DNA of 64,000 nt from Lepiota brunneoincarnata (taxonomy: Eukaryota; Basidiomycota; Agaricomycetes; Agaricales; Agaricaceae), in assembly GCA_023014365.1 (NCBI GenBank), contig JAEBUN010000003.1, forward strand, positions 2,232,001 to 2,296,000, given 5' to 3'. Below, in pieces: positions 1 through 11,649 of this stretch. The notes beneath the pieces are model-generated. The model ran no database searches, was not told where the DNA came from, and was given only the letters and a program-made list of their open reading frames with translations. Each line of letters starts with the position of its first letter. Position 1 is the first letter of the stretch. The position numbers were made by a program, and so were the translations under genes.

Positions 1-1327
1 CTAGTTGCGTGCAGGACTTTGCAGTGATACATAGTCCTGGGAGGTGACCAAGATTGTCAACAATTTCTAACAAGCACGTGTCGGAGTAATTGGAAGATGC
101 AAGCTCAAAGGTCTTGAGCGTGGTCGGCATACTGGAGAAAAATTTGCGGAAGTTGGATTGCATCTCCGCAGGGTCGCCCTGGTGCGACGGATGCGCAGTC
201 CAAGTCAATGATTGGAGTTTGGTGAACCTGGCGTAGTCCAGGAATGCCCGACCCCATGGATCAGGCGTGTCATGCCATTCGAGTTGCTCCAAATGTTCGA
301 GTACGGCGGTTTTGTTGAGCAATGGCGTGCTCCAATGATCAATGGAGGGAGTTATGCTCTGAAATTTAATCAAGTTCGGGCAACGCGTCAGCAACTCTAA
401 ACATCTGCTGTTGGGAGTGTTGTGAAGCGTTATGATAGTGATTGTTGACCATGGAAGTACGAGTGGGGTAGATATATCCTTCAATAGAACTCGACGCAGA
501 CAAGGGAGATCTGCGAGATCGAGCGCATCGAGATCTTCATCCCAGTCAGCAGTTTCTCCATCTGGCCAGCACAAGGCCAAGGATTCGCATCTGGAAAGGC
601 TCCCGCAGATGGAAGGGAGCCACTCGGCTGGGGCACCAGTCAATATCAGACTGCCTATCTTGTCGGTGTTATGAGTGAAGATGGCAGTCCTGATGGGATC
701 TAAGACGGCAATGGATTGCGCGCGAGTTTCTGCGCTGGGCGCCTTGCGCAATTCTAGCAATTGTTCTCTGAAGTCCAACTCGATATACATCGGGAAGTTT
801 CGAGCATTTTGGAAATATAAGTTTAGTAATGCCTCGTTACTGTTGCAAAACGCCTCCTCAACTTCCAGTGACAGTGTTGTCCAGAGTTGTGGTGTCGACC
901 AAACAACCTGCCGCCACTGGTATGAGACAGCCCCAATCACGAACTGGAAATGGTCCTCGGGGATAAATGTAGCCCGCCGAGTATCGCTGTCCCCGGGAAA
1001 CTCTGTTAGGAGTTGGCGAGTTTCGAAATCAATGGGTGGGTGAGCGAATTGAAAAATGGTGGATAAGATCTCGAGTGGCAGGTGTCTTGTTGATGCTCGG
1101 ATGGAGTTGGCCTTTCGTAAGAGACCGGCCCGCTGGTCATTGAGGGTATAGATCAGGTCATCCAGTCGACGGACCTCTGCCTCCATAGGCGTGAGATCCA
1201 ACCCCTTCTGCTGGGTCCATGGGAGAGTTTGTCGATCGACAGGTGGAGACATCTGAATTTGTGTGGTGGGCTCATTGGGATTACCCAACGGATAGCCACA
1301 GTGTGGGCAAGCGATCTGTGAATGCAT
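1..1327 (-). CDS. F-box-like protein, 3' end beyond window
   Basis: An uninterrupted minus-strand reading frame starts at an ATG at 1327-1325 and is still open at base 1, so at least 442 residues are encoded and the C-terminus lies outside the window. The N-terminus holds a CPHCGYPLG motif. A helical stretch (RLDDLIYTLNDQRAGLLRKA) then leads into an F-box-like segment (HLPLEILSTIFQFAHPP, about residues 80-96) and a W-containing helix (YQWRQVVWSTPQLWTTL). After that come irregular Leu-rich segments typical of Agaricomycete F-box/LRR-like proteins. In the family, the F-box binds Skp1 and recruits substrates to an SCF ubiquitin ligase; the substrate here is unknown. No intron is needed. The coding frame is clean, so the gene looks functional, although the family is large and rapidly turning over. 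Confidence 0.85.
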   Translation of the reverse strand, partial: MHSQIACPHCGYPLGNPNEPTTQIQMSPPVDRQTLPWTQQKGLDLTPMEAEVRRLDDLIYTLNDQRAGLLRKANSIRASTRHLPLEILSTIFQFAHPPIDFETRQLLTEFPGDSDTRRATFIPEDHFQFVIGAVSYQWRQVVWSTPQLWTTLSLEVEEAFCNSNEALLNLYFQNARNFPMYIELDFREQLLELRKAPSAETRAQSIAVLDPIRTAIFTHNTDKIGSLILTGAPAEWLPSICGSLSRCESLALCWPDGETADWDEDLDALDLADLPCLRRVLLKDISTPLVLPWSTITIITLHNTPNSRCLELLTRCPNLIKFQSITPSIDHWSTPLLNKTAVLEHLEQLEWHDTPDPWGRAFLDYARFTKLQSLTWTAHPSHQGDPAEMQSNFRKFFSSMPTTLKTFELASSNYSDTCLLEIVDNLGHLPGLCITAKSCTQL

Positions 1328-2046
1328 TCGATGTCGGTGTAAATTGAGTAGGTAAAGAGAAGGAGGTATGTAAATAGGGAATTCTTTGGCTCTTGACAAA
1401 GTACCCACGTGACCGAACCTACACAGCTGTCTTCGACACCATTGTCAGGACTGATGCTATGTATTCCATGACCTAACTACCGTCCTGTTCCTTCACCATC
1501 CTGGACGCTGTATATACGGCAACCGACCAGGCTCCTAAGAAGCAGGCTATAAAGCCGCGGGCCGGGGTCCGGGCATCACAAATCTTCAGCTTGAGCTATC
1601 CCACCAAACACTTCCAGTACTCCCCAAAGCCCACACCATTTTGGTGTTTCGAAAGAACCTTCATCTTCAAGTTCAAAGCGTCTGTAAACGGCCAGAGATT
1701 CGAGAGCAGGCAGATACCTAGTCCCATCTCGCCCCCCCCCCCAAGACGGGGCACAGCGCACAGAGAACTACATATGTACTCCTCTTGTCGCATTCTGCCA
1801 GATAGAGGGTCTGAATGCAACGAGATGGGCCGAAGACCTGTTTGATCCTTGGAATCGTCCAGTCACTGACATTGACCAGTGAAGAGAACTAGACTCTTCA
1901 GCACGTGAAAAGCGCCGAAACGAAACCGAAACGAAACCGAAACACAAACGAAACACGATCGAAACAGCGCTAACACGAACAAACAAAGGGGCGAGTGTGG
2001 TTGGCGAAACAACCACTGGGCTTCGAAAACCGGGAAAGACGAGATA
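1328..2046. other. Intergenic, no gene seen
   Basis: Upstream region of the F-box gene. Around 1916-1975 the sequence is a run of imperfect CGAAAC repeats. Short overlapping frames on both strands (about 1576-2016) conflict with each other and match no family I recognise. Confidence 0.5.
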
Positions 2047-2047
2047 A

Positions 2048-2082
2048 TTGAGAGAGAGAGAGAGAAAGAGAGAGAGAGGGAG
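2048..2082. repeat. GA-rich microsatellite
   Basis: A run of GAGAGA units with an AAAG interruption, about 33 bases. Simple sequence with no associated gene. Confidence 0.85.
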
Positions 2083-4164
2083 TTTCTGGGTTGTAAATTG
2101 ACTGCCGAGCTCATTAGCGAGCTCGGAACTTTATATACAAGCAAAATATTGTACTGACTATGTTTTCTGGACCGAAACAGACCGAAAAATTTAGATATAA
2201 TTATGCTAGGACAAATCTGGGGATAGTGAAGGTGAAACAGGGGAAGAATGAGAAGTTTTCGTGGCTACGAGAACAGATATAAGGGAAGCTGAAGGGAACT
2301 AGTGAATGGGGTGGTGTGCAAAGCTCAGAAAGATCTAAATAAGGGAGAAAAACTTATGCTAAAGTTCAGCCTCAGGGAAAGGAATAGAAATATAGTGAAA
2401 ATTTATTTGTTAAGGAATGTAAGAGGTTTTGGGCGAAATGGATATGTCACAAAATGATAACGGCTCCGTTTGGCTGGGCGCTCTGAGCTCCTTGATCCGG
2501 GTTCAGATTTCGGGTTCCGAGTTCTACGAGAGGTGGCATAGGGCAGCCTTTGCAGGTGTAGCCGCTTGCCCACCTCTACACCAGATTGAAAGTTTGCAAA
2601 GTATCCGGCAGATCGCAGAATAATGCCGGGACAGTAGGTTCCACTTCGTCAGCTGCTGGAGCCCCTGTTTCCAGGATAGGGTGCGTACTGCAGGCAACCG
2701 AACGTACCGAGCTGCAGCCAAACACCATGCACTTTTGTTCTATGCTCACCCTAGGTGCCACAAGTGGTGAAGGGTAGTAGGCGAAATAGGGAAGTCAGAT
2801 TCGGCCGTCCCAAAACCACTGACATCATCAGCTGGATAGAATGAACCAAAGTCGATGAGATTTAGGCAGTGGAGTGAGAAAATTGATACAGATGTTGATG
2901 CAGATAGAGAAGAGGTTGAGTCTGGTTATTGACAAACAAGCGAGCAAAATGTTGCACACGCGTTACCCAAATCAACGCTGCATAAATGAGGGACATTCTC
3001 GAGGGAGAGTTGGCTACCCCAAAGCCCAAAATCTACCCCGAAGTGTTCTGTTCGTGTATTGTTGAGCTTTCGCAGCAGTTCTGTGTGTTTGTCAGGGATG
3101 TGATACACCGTTTCCTCGATTTGACATACTTCTCTCTCTGAAAGATGTCGTTGAGTCTTCCCTAGCCACCAGTCAGGTGACAACCCACTGCGTGTTAAGT
3201 TTGAAGTGCTCCCGTACATGCCTAACAGTTGAGATGAAAGTCTTGGGATGATCATCAACCAAGTGCCTAGTATACAGGGCTTAGGTTCCCGATATCATGT
3301 CCAAGCTTAAAGTGATGAGAACCCACGAGATTCACATAGGTTAAACCCCCCAACCGGCCCAAGCACTACTCATAGCCAACTCCCACCGCAAAGGGTCTCG
3401 GATTCAACATTTAAGGGGGCGTGTGGGAGGAACGGAAGTTTCATCACCTTGGTGAGATCTAAATGACGTTCCTCCCACGCCTTATTTTTCACTCTCCTCT
3501 ACATATTACCTATTCGTCGTCGGCGCTGCATCAATCTCCCTGACCTCCTCTGTGTCATCAAGTTCCAAAAGTGACACTACTACCTTACCCGTTTCGAGTT
3601 CATCAGTCACATTACATCTTCATTCCCCACCTTATCTACACCGGACATCGATGTTGTGAACTCAGGAGCCTGAGTTTGAGCTTAGCAACGAAAGAAATCG
3701 AATAGGTGGCCCGAATCAAAGAAATTCCCGGACCTCACTCGATTATACTCTCCCTCCGTCCAGTTGACAAATTATGCAGGAGGAAGCTCAAGTTTAGGTG
3801 AGGATCACACATCGATAGAGCTGAGGGATATCATAATGCATGTTCCGGTAGTGTTGGTCGATATTCAACCTTTAGCGCAGAGGAAGGAGTAGGACATGAT
3901 TCAAGAGGCTTTGGTTGATGAAAAATATGCTAGAATGGAGGTTCGATCTGAGGTAGTACTAGTAAACCTCCACATGAATGATCCACTGTGTCCGCGATAT
4001 ACCCATGACATACATAAATGATACCCCATTCGAAAATCGTGCCATTGCGTTGAGGGTGCTTCGCACAGGTAGGCGTCGGTAGAAACAACCATCAAAATAT
4101 GGCCCGGGTACCGCCTCACCATAATCCTCTACATGAGACAATGGAAGGGTCATGCACCCTGAGT
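2083..4164. other. Intergenic, possible decayed Copia-type LTR edge
   Basis: No convincing gene. At 3411-3421 a purine tract (AAGGGGGCG) is followed directly by TGTGGGAGGAACG. That 5' arm (3419-3434) pairs with ACGTTCCTCCCACGCC at 3466-3481 to form a hairpin. A purine tract followed by TG and an inverted repeat resembles the start of a 3' LTR, but no matching 5' LTR or pol remnant is seen upstream, so this is a weak inference. Confidence 0.3.
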
Positions 4165-6489
4165 CTACTGCGGCCATGACGAGAAATCTTCTTCCTGAAA
4201 TTTTGTCTTACCCTCTATGAGATCCACAGTTTCGAGGTCACGATAGGATCCAGTTAAACGATTAATTTCCCAGTACCAGAACGTGGATTTTGTCCCCTGT
4301 CCAATGACATAGAGGCTGGACTCGCATTGATCCAGACTGCATTGCGGCACGACAGGGGCCTGTTCGAGCTTGTGAATGACGCCCACTTCTTGTAAACGTT
4401 CAATCCTCTTTTGCCACCAACAGTTAGCCCAGTCAATTTCTGAGCTTGTCGGAATACCTCACCTGTTTGAACTCTTCAATATTCACCTCCGTGTACGTCT
4501 CATGAGTGGTACGAAAGAGTCTCGTTCCGTGGGAAAGCCTAGCATAACCAGGGGTACCCCAAAGTAAATGTTTCCAGGTTCGCAATTTATGGAAGAGCGT
4601 TGTCTGTGCATGGAGTGCTTTGCGAAAATCGCACTGAGAGAATTTTTGACGTAACTCCAAGCTGATAAGCGGCGAGATGGAGAGCCACAGAGACCGCCCA
4701 TGGATGAAGCTGTAAGTCACTGCTTGCGCAAGGGAGTTGGTAAACTCGTTTGTGGAGGGGTATGATAGGCAGGAAGATGGAATTTCTATTTCAGGATTCC
4801 GGCAGACTTAAGTGAAATTTCAAGTTTGATGTTTAGGCAAAACTCGACTTACTGGGGCCCTCGAATTTGTAGTTTTCATCAAAAACCGAGTGACGTTCCA
4901 GACAATGTTGGAATAACCTGTTGTATGCTATTGGTGATTCAAAGGTATGATCTCCCGAGCGGTTTGGGTCAGAGAGAAAATCGTAGAAAGATTTATGGTA
5001 AAACGAAATCGATCCTCCAAGTTGACGGAATACGAAGTTTCGCAAGGCATCAATTCGCTTGCCTAGATTTGCACCAAGGTAGGAAGCCATAATTTCTGTT
5101 TCATCAGGGGGACGAACGGGCTCCCGCTGGACTTGGAAGCGGATGACAGCACTCAGCTGGTTACATACACCCCTCAACTGCATCGCAGATAGATTGAGCA
5201 CATTGCCCAACACCACTGCACCCATGGCGCCACCAGCATGACCCACGCCAGCATCAGCAAGGCATACGATACTCAATAGAAGGTGTATAAGGTGAAGCAT
5301 TCTGGCTGGGATGCGCTTCATGATCATGTGGTAGAGGTTGTCCAACTCGGCGAAGGGTGATGGAGAACCGGAGTAAGTGGTACTGACGAGGCATGGACCT
5401 GAACCTGCGCTGCCATCGAGCATGGCACGAAGGGGTTCTTCAGGTCCTGGCCACGTTGGGTCGTCGATAACCCGTAGAGCAGTGGCAGCATAGATAAATA
5501 AACCATCCGCAGCATCTACCAGCTTTCGTATCTCATCATCGGTAGGCCATGGTGTTTCTGTGGAAAGGCCGCGACGCCGGAGTGTGTTGTCCAAGCCAGC
5601 TCTGAGGTAGAGCTCAATCTCGCCGTTCGAGTCATGTGAGATCGGAAGAAAGGTTTTTCGGCAAAGGATCTCAATTTGAGCTTGGGCAAAAGTGGCGTTG
5701 ATATGTACTTCAGGACGGCTAAAGAACAGCCAGCAGAAAGGGAGAGAAGAGTTGCGAGCTGATGTAGCAATAAGCTCAATGATGGTGCACTGCGCTCTAG
5801 CATCGTCACACTCATCGAGTCCATCGATGAAGATAGGGATCCTGCCGCCAGATTTTTCTGGAAACTCCCGACTATTTCTCTGTAGCTCCACCCATGGTTC
5901 GATAATAAGTGCCCTGAACTGTGATGCCATCACTTTATGCACAAGTGACCGGTCCCGACGGATTTTAACCTCAAGAAGGGCTCGATATTCAGGAAATTCC
6001 GTGGAGAGTTGGTAGGCAAGGGTGGGGAAGAACCGAGCATGCTTATTTCGCCCATTGATCGAAAAGAAGAATGCAGCACATGGATGTCCCTTTTCTTTGA
6101 TCTTCTCCACACAAGTTTGTGCGATTGCGGTTTTTCCGACTCCAGCTGGACCACTCATCCAGAAGAGAGATTGTGGTTTGTCCCCATCACTGGCCCGAAT
6201 TCCAGGGAGCGCGTAGTGAACAATGTCTTCGATGTATTGTTCGCGAGTTCCTGGATGACATCTTGGCGCTGGGTCCCGGTCACCAGAGTCGTATGCGGCT
6301 TCGGGTGTTGACTCGCTATACAAAATGTCGATACCTGTAAAAGCCCTTGAGAACACTCGGAGTCCCCAGCTAGGCAGCTGGGTCTTCTCTACATGAATCG
6401 AGCTCACCATTTGGCCCGTTGTTACCCTCGTTGACAATGAAGTGACAGTCCTTGGCCACGAAATTAGACGCGCCAGAGAGAATGCTCAT
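4165..6489 (-). CDS. NACHT-domain NLR (NWD-type STAND NTPase)
   Basis: Four exons on the minus strand: 6489-6408, 6334-4853, 4806-4463 and 4407-4165. They total 2151 nt, exactly 717 codons including the stop. The N-terminus (MSILSGASNFVAKDCHF) resembles the short N-terminal motif of Agaricomycete NLRs. A CHPGTR motif precedes the NACHT domain. The P-loop GPAGVGKT is at about residues 89-96, and the FFFSINGRNKHARFFPTLAYQL segment follows soon after. Walker B (IPIFIDGLDEC) is near residues 192-203. The ATPase would act as a switch in intracellular recognition, as in fungal heterokaryon incompatibility and innate immunity. The remaining 500 residues match the helical C-terminal region usual in these proteins. 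No WD40, ankyrin or TPR repeats are visible, so this is a repeat-less NLR. The ATG at 6489 is chosen because intron 1 (GTGAGC...TTTTACAG) joins it in frame. The gene is apparently intact. Confidence 0.88.
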
Positions 6490-7355
6490 GTTCTGGGCCC
6501 TATCTAGCCAACGAGCACGAGCGGAGCTGTAGAGTTATCGGGGAGAGGGTGACAACGAGGTAGCAGGATTTTATTGCGTTTTGCCCTGGAAACGATGTCA
6601 ACAAAAACTTCCCATGTCAGTCAGTCGGAAATGATCAACTGATATCAGCATACGTGTCCGACACATACCGAGAAACACCTTCAGCCGCCACCTCACGTCA
6701 GCTTCCTCAAATCCTCCATCGCTTGCGCCAACATCTTGAATAACCTACTTAGTGTCAACATCTCCGCTCATTTCAATATCATCAGTCATCATTTCAGTAA
6801 TGTGACAGTTACACCTTCCACCATAGCCCCTCTCATTGTCGTTTTTGGACCATCGGAGGACAAACGTGTTGCGAATCAAATTGCGAACTGCTGGGTGGGT
6901 GTGGGGCGGTGTATGGTGCACGGGAAGGCCGGATTTGAACGTGGTTTGTACATTTTCGGGGAGATGAGGGATTACCGGGGCGGGGTGACGGAGGGAGGAG
7001 GGCTGCATAACAGAGGGTTGAATGTAGGTTCCTCTGAAGAGAATTACGAGTTGATCTGGTCCGAACGTACACACTCGAGTACGATTCCTCCCCTCAGCCT
7101 CCCCAAAAATGCATATAACGCAACGATACCATGCTCTCTTATAATTACCGCTCAACACCCAACCTACTCCCTCACAAGCTCGCCCACCCGTTTATCTTTA
7201 TCTTTAGTCATATCAGGCGTTTCTGGGACACTTAAATTTTACAACTCGAGCTGAGCTATCGAGGAAGGAATGAAGGCGGTTTCATATGTATACACCGCTT
7301 CTTCGATCACAGTTTCTAATTCAGTGAGCAAATAAATGGCGCCCACAAAGACAAT
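6490..7355. other. Intergenic between the NLR and the palindromic element
   Basis: This is the upstream region of the NLR. A 172-codon plus-strand frame (6736-7254) has no ATG at its 5' end and no recognisable motif, and an antisense frame of similar length overlaps it. I see no supported gene. Confidence 0.5.
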
Positions 7356-8194
7356 CACTTGAGACTGATGACAATACAAGGGCCCCATGGAGGGTGCCAT
7401 AAACATTCCCATATATTCAAACTCCCACTGATGAATGTATGGGTCTCATATATGTAGTCACAGAGAAAAACTATAAAACTAGATTTATTGTTCCTGTTTA
7501 GGTTGTTCATGGTGTCTCTGTTAGAATATCGAGCGCTCCGCTGGCTCGGATACTCAATTATTATTCTATTTCATTCCTGTTTCTGATTACTTTTATTGTT
7601 TTACTTCATTTCTAGAGTCTTATTATTACCAGGTGTATATAATAGGTACAAACAGAGACGAACCCCCGCGCGTTTGCAACGGGTCCCTGCTTTTCTCACT
7701 GATTTCCTTAAATCCAACAGTCTATAAGTATGGGCCACCTTTTTTTAGAAAAATTGAATTACCTCTGTGACAATCATTTATTCACCCATTGAATTAGAAC
7801 TTAGGGTTGGATAAGTGAGGCCCAGATATTTGATTCATTCATTTTAACAATAGTGACCCTGCATATTCTCTCAGCCCATTCAGTAGAGCAGATATATTTG
7901 GCCACTATTGTTAAAATAAATTAATGAATGGACATGTACCACTTACCCAATCATAGGTCCTAACTCAATGGGTGAATAAATGATGGCTGCAGAGGCAATT
8001 CAAATTGTTCAAAAAAAGGTGGCTTGCAGACATAAACTCTATGAACCACCCAAATGGGAACAACAAATCTAGATTTATAGTTTTTCTCTGTGACTCCATT
8101 TGTGAGGCCCGTACATTTGTCAGCACATTTTGAATACATGGGAATATTTATGGCACCCTCCATGGGGCCCTTGTATTGTCTTCAGTCTCAAGTG
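7356..8194. mobile_element. Large imperfect palindrome (foldback/MITE-like)
   Basis: The left arm begins CACTTGAGACTGATGACAAT and the right arm ends with its near-exact reverse complement at 8194. The arms stay complementary inward, for example CCCCATGGAGGGTGCCATAAA (7382 onward) against 8150-8170, and ATCATTTATTCACCCATTGA (7772 onward) against about 7962-7984. They meet near 7860-7880. The only large asymmetry is an extra 200 bp in the left arm (7519-7719), which has its own LTR-like ends. No transposase frame is present, so the element would be non-autonomous. The target site duplication is not clear. Confidence 0.75.
7519..7719. mobile_element. Short solo LTR (Copia-like) inside the palindrome
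   Basis: A 201 bp segment beginning TGTTAGAATATCGAGCGC and ending AAATCCAACA, with the TG...CA ends expected of an LTR. It is flanked by GTCTC (7514-7518) and GTCTA (7720-7724), a 5 bp target duplication with one mismatch. It contains a TATATAATA box near 7636. It is absent from the matching place in the right arm of the palindrome, so it inserted after the palindrome formed. Confidence 0.7.
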
Positions 8195-8256
8195 AATGAA
8201 AACAGTCTAAAATAATGTGCCACGTATATGTATATAGACTCAACAAATTATCTAAA

Positions 8257-8396
8257 TAGGAACAATGAATCAACTGTTGTTTTTTGTATATGTGACTGAA
8301 CACGTGAGGCTACCCATTCATCAGTGCATTTCGAATAAACGGGAATATTTATGGCACCCAGTGCGGGCCTCTTGTATTCCCGTAGGTCTCAAGTGT
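8257..8396 (+). repeat. Diverged extra copy of the palindrome's right arm
   Basis: The stretch GGGAATATTTATGGCACCC...CTTGTATT...GTCTCAAGTG repeats, in the same order and orientation, the right arm at about 8055-8194. It indicates a second, older element or a partial tandem duplication directly downstream. Confidence 0.65.
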
Positions 8397-8583
8397 AAGC
8401 AAACGATATGTGGATCTCAAACATACACTGACTACAATATGTACATACATATTTGGCCATGTTTATTTTCTTCGGGTGTTGCTCAGGGCCACGCATCTCA
8501 TTGATTAAAAGCTGTTGCCCGTCGAAGTGGGAAGGTGCAACGGGAATCTTTTGATCACAGCCACTTGCTCATGCCCTCTCGCA

Positions 8584-11500
8584 ATGAGACAACATTTCCT
8601 TTTGTGTTTACGCGCCTTTGGTCTGGAGCCCAGCTCAGACACCCCTGCTGATTCTACATCTCTCTATAAAGCTGTCAAGCTAGCCTGCAAGCCAAAGAAC
8701 TGCTCTCCCGGAACCAAAGGTATGCACCCGAATATCTCACCTCGCCACCATTCACAGCTTTTCTGTAGTATGTGGACGCCATCGTTGCCAAAACCCAGTT
8801 GGGTGGGGATGGTGCTTTGCATGACATTTACATGACCCTCTTTCCGCGCCTCCACGAACCCAACCATGTTGTACGTCCTCCCATTCTCACTCCACACGGT
8901 TAATTAGTGAAAGATGCCTAACTCGGATGTAGACTATGTTTAAGGCCTTGCTCGTGCTGCACACCACGATTCGGAACGGAGCCACCGACAATGTCCTCTC
9001 CCATCTCTCTAAATCAGATGTCTTGAACCTGCGGAGCATCTATCATGGAAATAAGGAGCAACGCATGACTAGCATGCCTGCACCCGCCCGGCCCACGGAC
9101 ATGGACAACATCCGCAGTTACGCTCGATACCTTGACTGCCGCATTCGCGCATACCGAGACCTCAAACATGACAAGATCAAGATTCGATCCGAGGTCAATT
9201 GCAACATACTCAGCTTCAAGGGTGCACGTAAGCCTAAGCTTTTAAGATTGGCAGAAGGGTCGTTGTGAGAAGCAAGGGTCATCCATCGGATGATTGATGC
9301 ACTGATTGGTTGCAAGGTGGGCATCGTCTCATCCTGCCCGGATACTTACCTTATTTGCGTGGAAGTTCTATGGGGGCAGTTCAGACGAAAGGTTGTGTAT
9401 TGCAACAATGCGGATGCTTATAGAGGACCTGGTGATCTTATTCCAGGCCAGGAATGATGGTATCACCACTCTCCTTGGTGTGTCCGTTGTTAACCATTGT
9501 CGGCATCGATCCTCATCTCTCCTAATTAGAACAATACCTTGAGATGTCACACTCGGAGGCCGAACAAGCACTAAATATCTACCAATATTCTCGGAAACAA
9601 ACCAGTGACGTCTTACAGTATCTTGCAACCACCAAGAATACAGAAGGCCTTCATGACATTGCTATTCCTCGTTTCCGCCTCGTAGGCCTCTTGGAAGATT
9701 GTTTACATAATCTATACCTAGCTACAGGTTCCAACATCACTCGCCATCGTCCTGATGGAACACCTTCAAAACCCCAACTTTGACCAAGTTCGCTGGGACT
9801 ATGGAGCGAATATTATGGCGGCAAGAGCAAAGAGAGCTGCCCTCTCAACTGCCACAGCTGGCTCCTCTAACATATCCTCGCTTTTCACGAGAATAGACCG
9901 AGACGCAGATGAGGAGTTCCTCAAAGCCGAAATTGAGGCAGGAGGTATTCTCGCCGTTAGTGCTCCCCAAGGCACGGATGCGCAGGTGACGAACAACAGC
10001 CATGGCTCTAGACTCATCCCCAGGTTGACGATAGAATTAGGATTCAATCCATGAACGTGTTCTTCAATCCCTTGCGCTCGTATTAAGAGCGCCCGAGAAA
10101 AGCAAAGCTATGCGAGGACTCAAAGGTGATCGTGCTCAATTGATGATCGATTTTCTATACTCTGTGAGTCGCCTTGAATTGCCCCACCCCTTCCCATGTG
10201 CATAAGCTCATCTATGCTCCAGGTTCTCTTACAATTGGAACCGACGCCCAATTGGCTCCGGAAACACACTCTCATTGCATTATACAAACTTTCAAAGTCG
10301 TCTCAGCTATATCCCCGGCATTATGTGCTCCGGGATATAACCCTCGCAACAGTGGAAGACGGTGGGGGCTTCTGTGACATATACCGGGGAAGCCACCAGG
10401 GTCAGGACTTGTGCTTGAAGGTTGTACGCATATTTCAGAAGGTGGACACAGATGCAACACTTAAGGTTTCCTCTCTTTCTCTTTACTCATGTTTTAAAAC
10501 CAATCAAACCAAAACACTTTATAGCTGTTTGCTAAAGAAGCAATTTTGTGGGGACAGCTCGTTCATCACAACATCGTGCCCTTTTATGGGGTTTATTATC
10601 TTGACGAAGAACGTAAGCGGATGTGCCTTGTATCTCCTTGGATGAAAAACGGGAACATTGTTGAGTACCTAAAGCGCCATCCGTCCGTGCCTCGTAAACC
10701 TCTTGTGAGCCGCTTGTCCCTGATCTTTGCCATCCTCAGCAACTATCTGACTGCCCAAGATATATGACATCATTAATGGCCTCGGGTACTTGCATACTGA
10801 AAACGTTATCCACGGTGACTTGAAAGGGGTACGTGTTTTTGCCTCCCTAATCATACACTTTCTAAATAACCCCTCAGGTCAACGTCCTCGTTACAAATTC
10901 CGGAAGAGCATGTATAGCTGACTTCGGCCTGTCATCCGTTCTCACCGACAACACATTGGGTCACACCATAGCAACTAGCGCTCTTGGCGGTGCCACGTAT
11001 CGTTGGGCTGCTCCAGAATTGCTGGACGATTCGGATTCTCGATCAACCCGTGCCAGTGATATATGGGCTTTTGGATGTGTCTGCTATCAGGTATGTACAC
11101 AACTTGGTATGTATATACGAACGCAAAAACCTACCATTCAAACACGTTCAGGTTCTGACACGGCAAGTGCCGTTCCACGAACTCTCTTCTGATGGTCCTG
11201 TGATCGGAAAGATACTCAGGGGTGGACTACCCACCCGACCGACAGGAGATTCAGCGGTCGACTTGGACAAAATCGATGATGAAACGTGGGATCTGGTGAA
11301 GCAATGCTGGAATATCGATCCATGGAGCCGTCCTACATGTCAACACATAATCCAACGGCTCGACTCGGAAGTGTTTTCGGGCGCGGATGGGGAAAAAATC
11401 CGAGAACATTCCGCATATGAGAACACTGTTTTTCAGGATGCTATGAGAGCGAAGGCGGACATATCGATTGACTCGGCTAAAATCGATAAGATCTTGAACG

Positions 11501-11649
11501 AAGTGCGTCTTGCTCTTGTGCAAACTGCTAATGACTCAATGCGACTCCTTCTAGCTATGATTGACTGTGAGCTCGTTAAGAGTCCACAGAGACGCGCGCA
11601 TCGGAGCTTGAAGAGATGCCAGCGGAAACGTTCCATGATCGCTTGGTGA
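8584..11649 (+). pseudogene. ANTH (AP180/CALM)-TKL kinase fusion with internal stop
   Basis: Thirteen exons: 8584-8719, 8769-8870, 8933-9227, 9255-9316, 9366-9477, 9530-9681, 9728-9985, 10041-10163, 10223-10465, 10525-10704, 10760-10828, 10878-11090 and 11152-11649. About 813 residues. Residues about 10-330 are an ANTH domain: SLYKAVKLACKPKN binds phosphoinositide in this family, followed by FKALLVLHTTIRNGATDNVL, RMIDALIGC and EMSHSEAEQALNIY, as in clathrin-assembly AP180/CALM proteins. The exon 9728-9985 splices in frame to 10041, leading into a TKL-type kinase domain. Kinase motifs are a Gly-rich loop EDGGGF, Lys in LCLKVV, HGDLKG for the catalytic loop, DFG, and APE. The C-lobe ends near WNIDPWSRPT, followed by a roughly 100-residue tail. 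Two lesions lie in the ANTH part: TGA at 9266-9268 where the family has Arg (probably CGA to TGA), and the first intron as drawn leaves a one-base frame mismatch. The kinase half is intact. It could also be a live gene with a misread first intron and a sequence error. Confidence 0.8.

Noticed and set aside
6736..7254. 172-codon plus-strand frame as a gene
   Set aside because: It has no ATG at the 5' end, no recognisable motif, and an overlapping antisense frame of 137 codons. It lies in the upstream region of the NLR.
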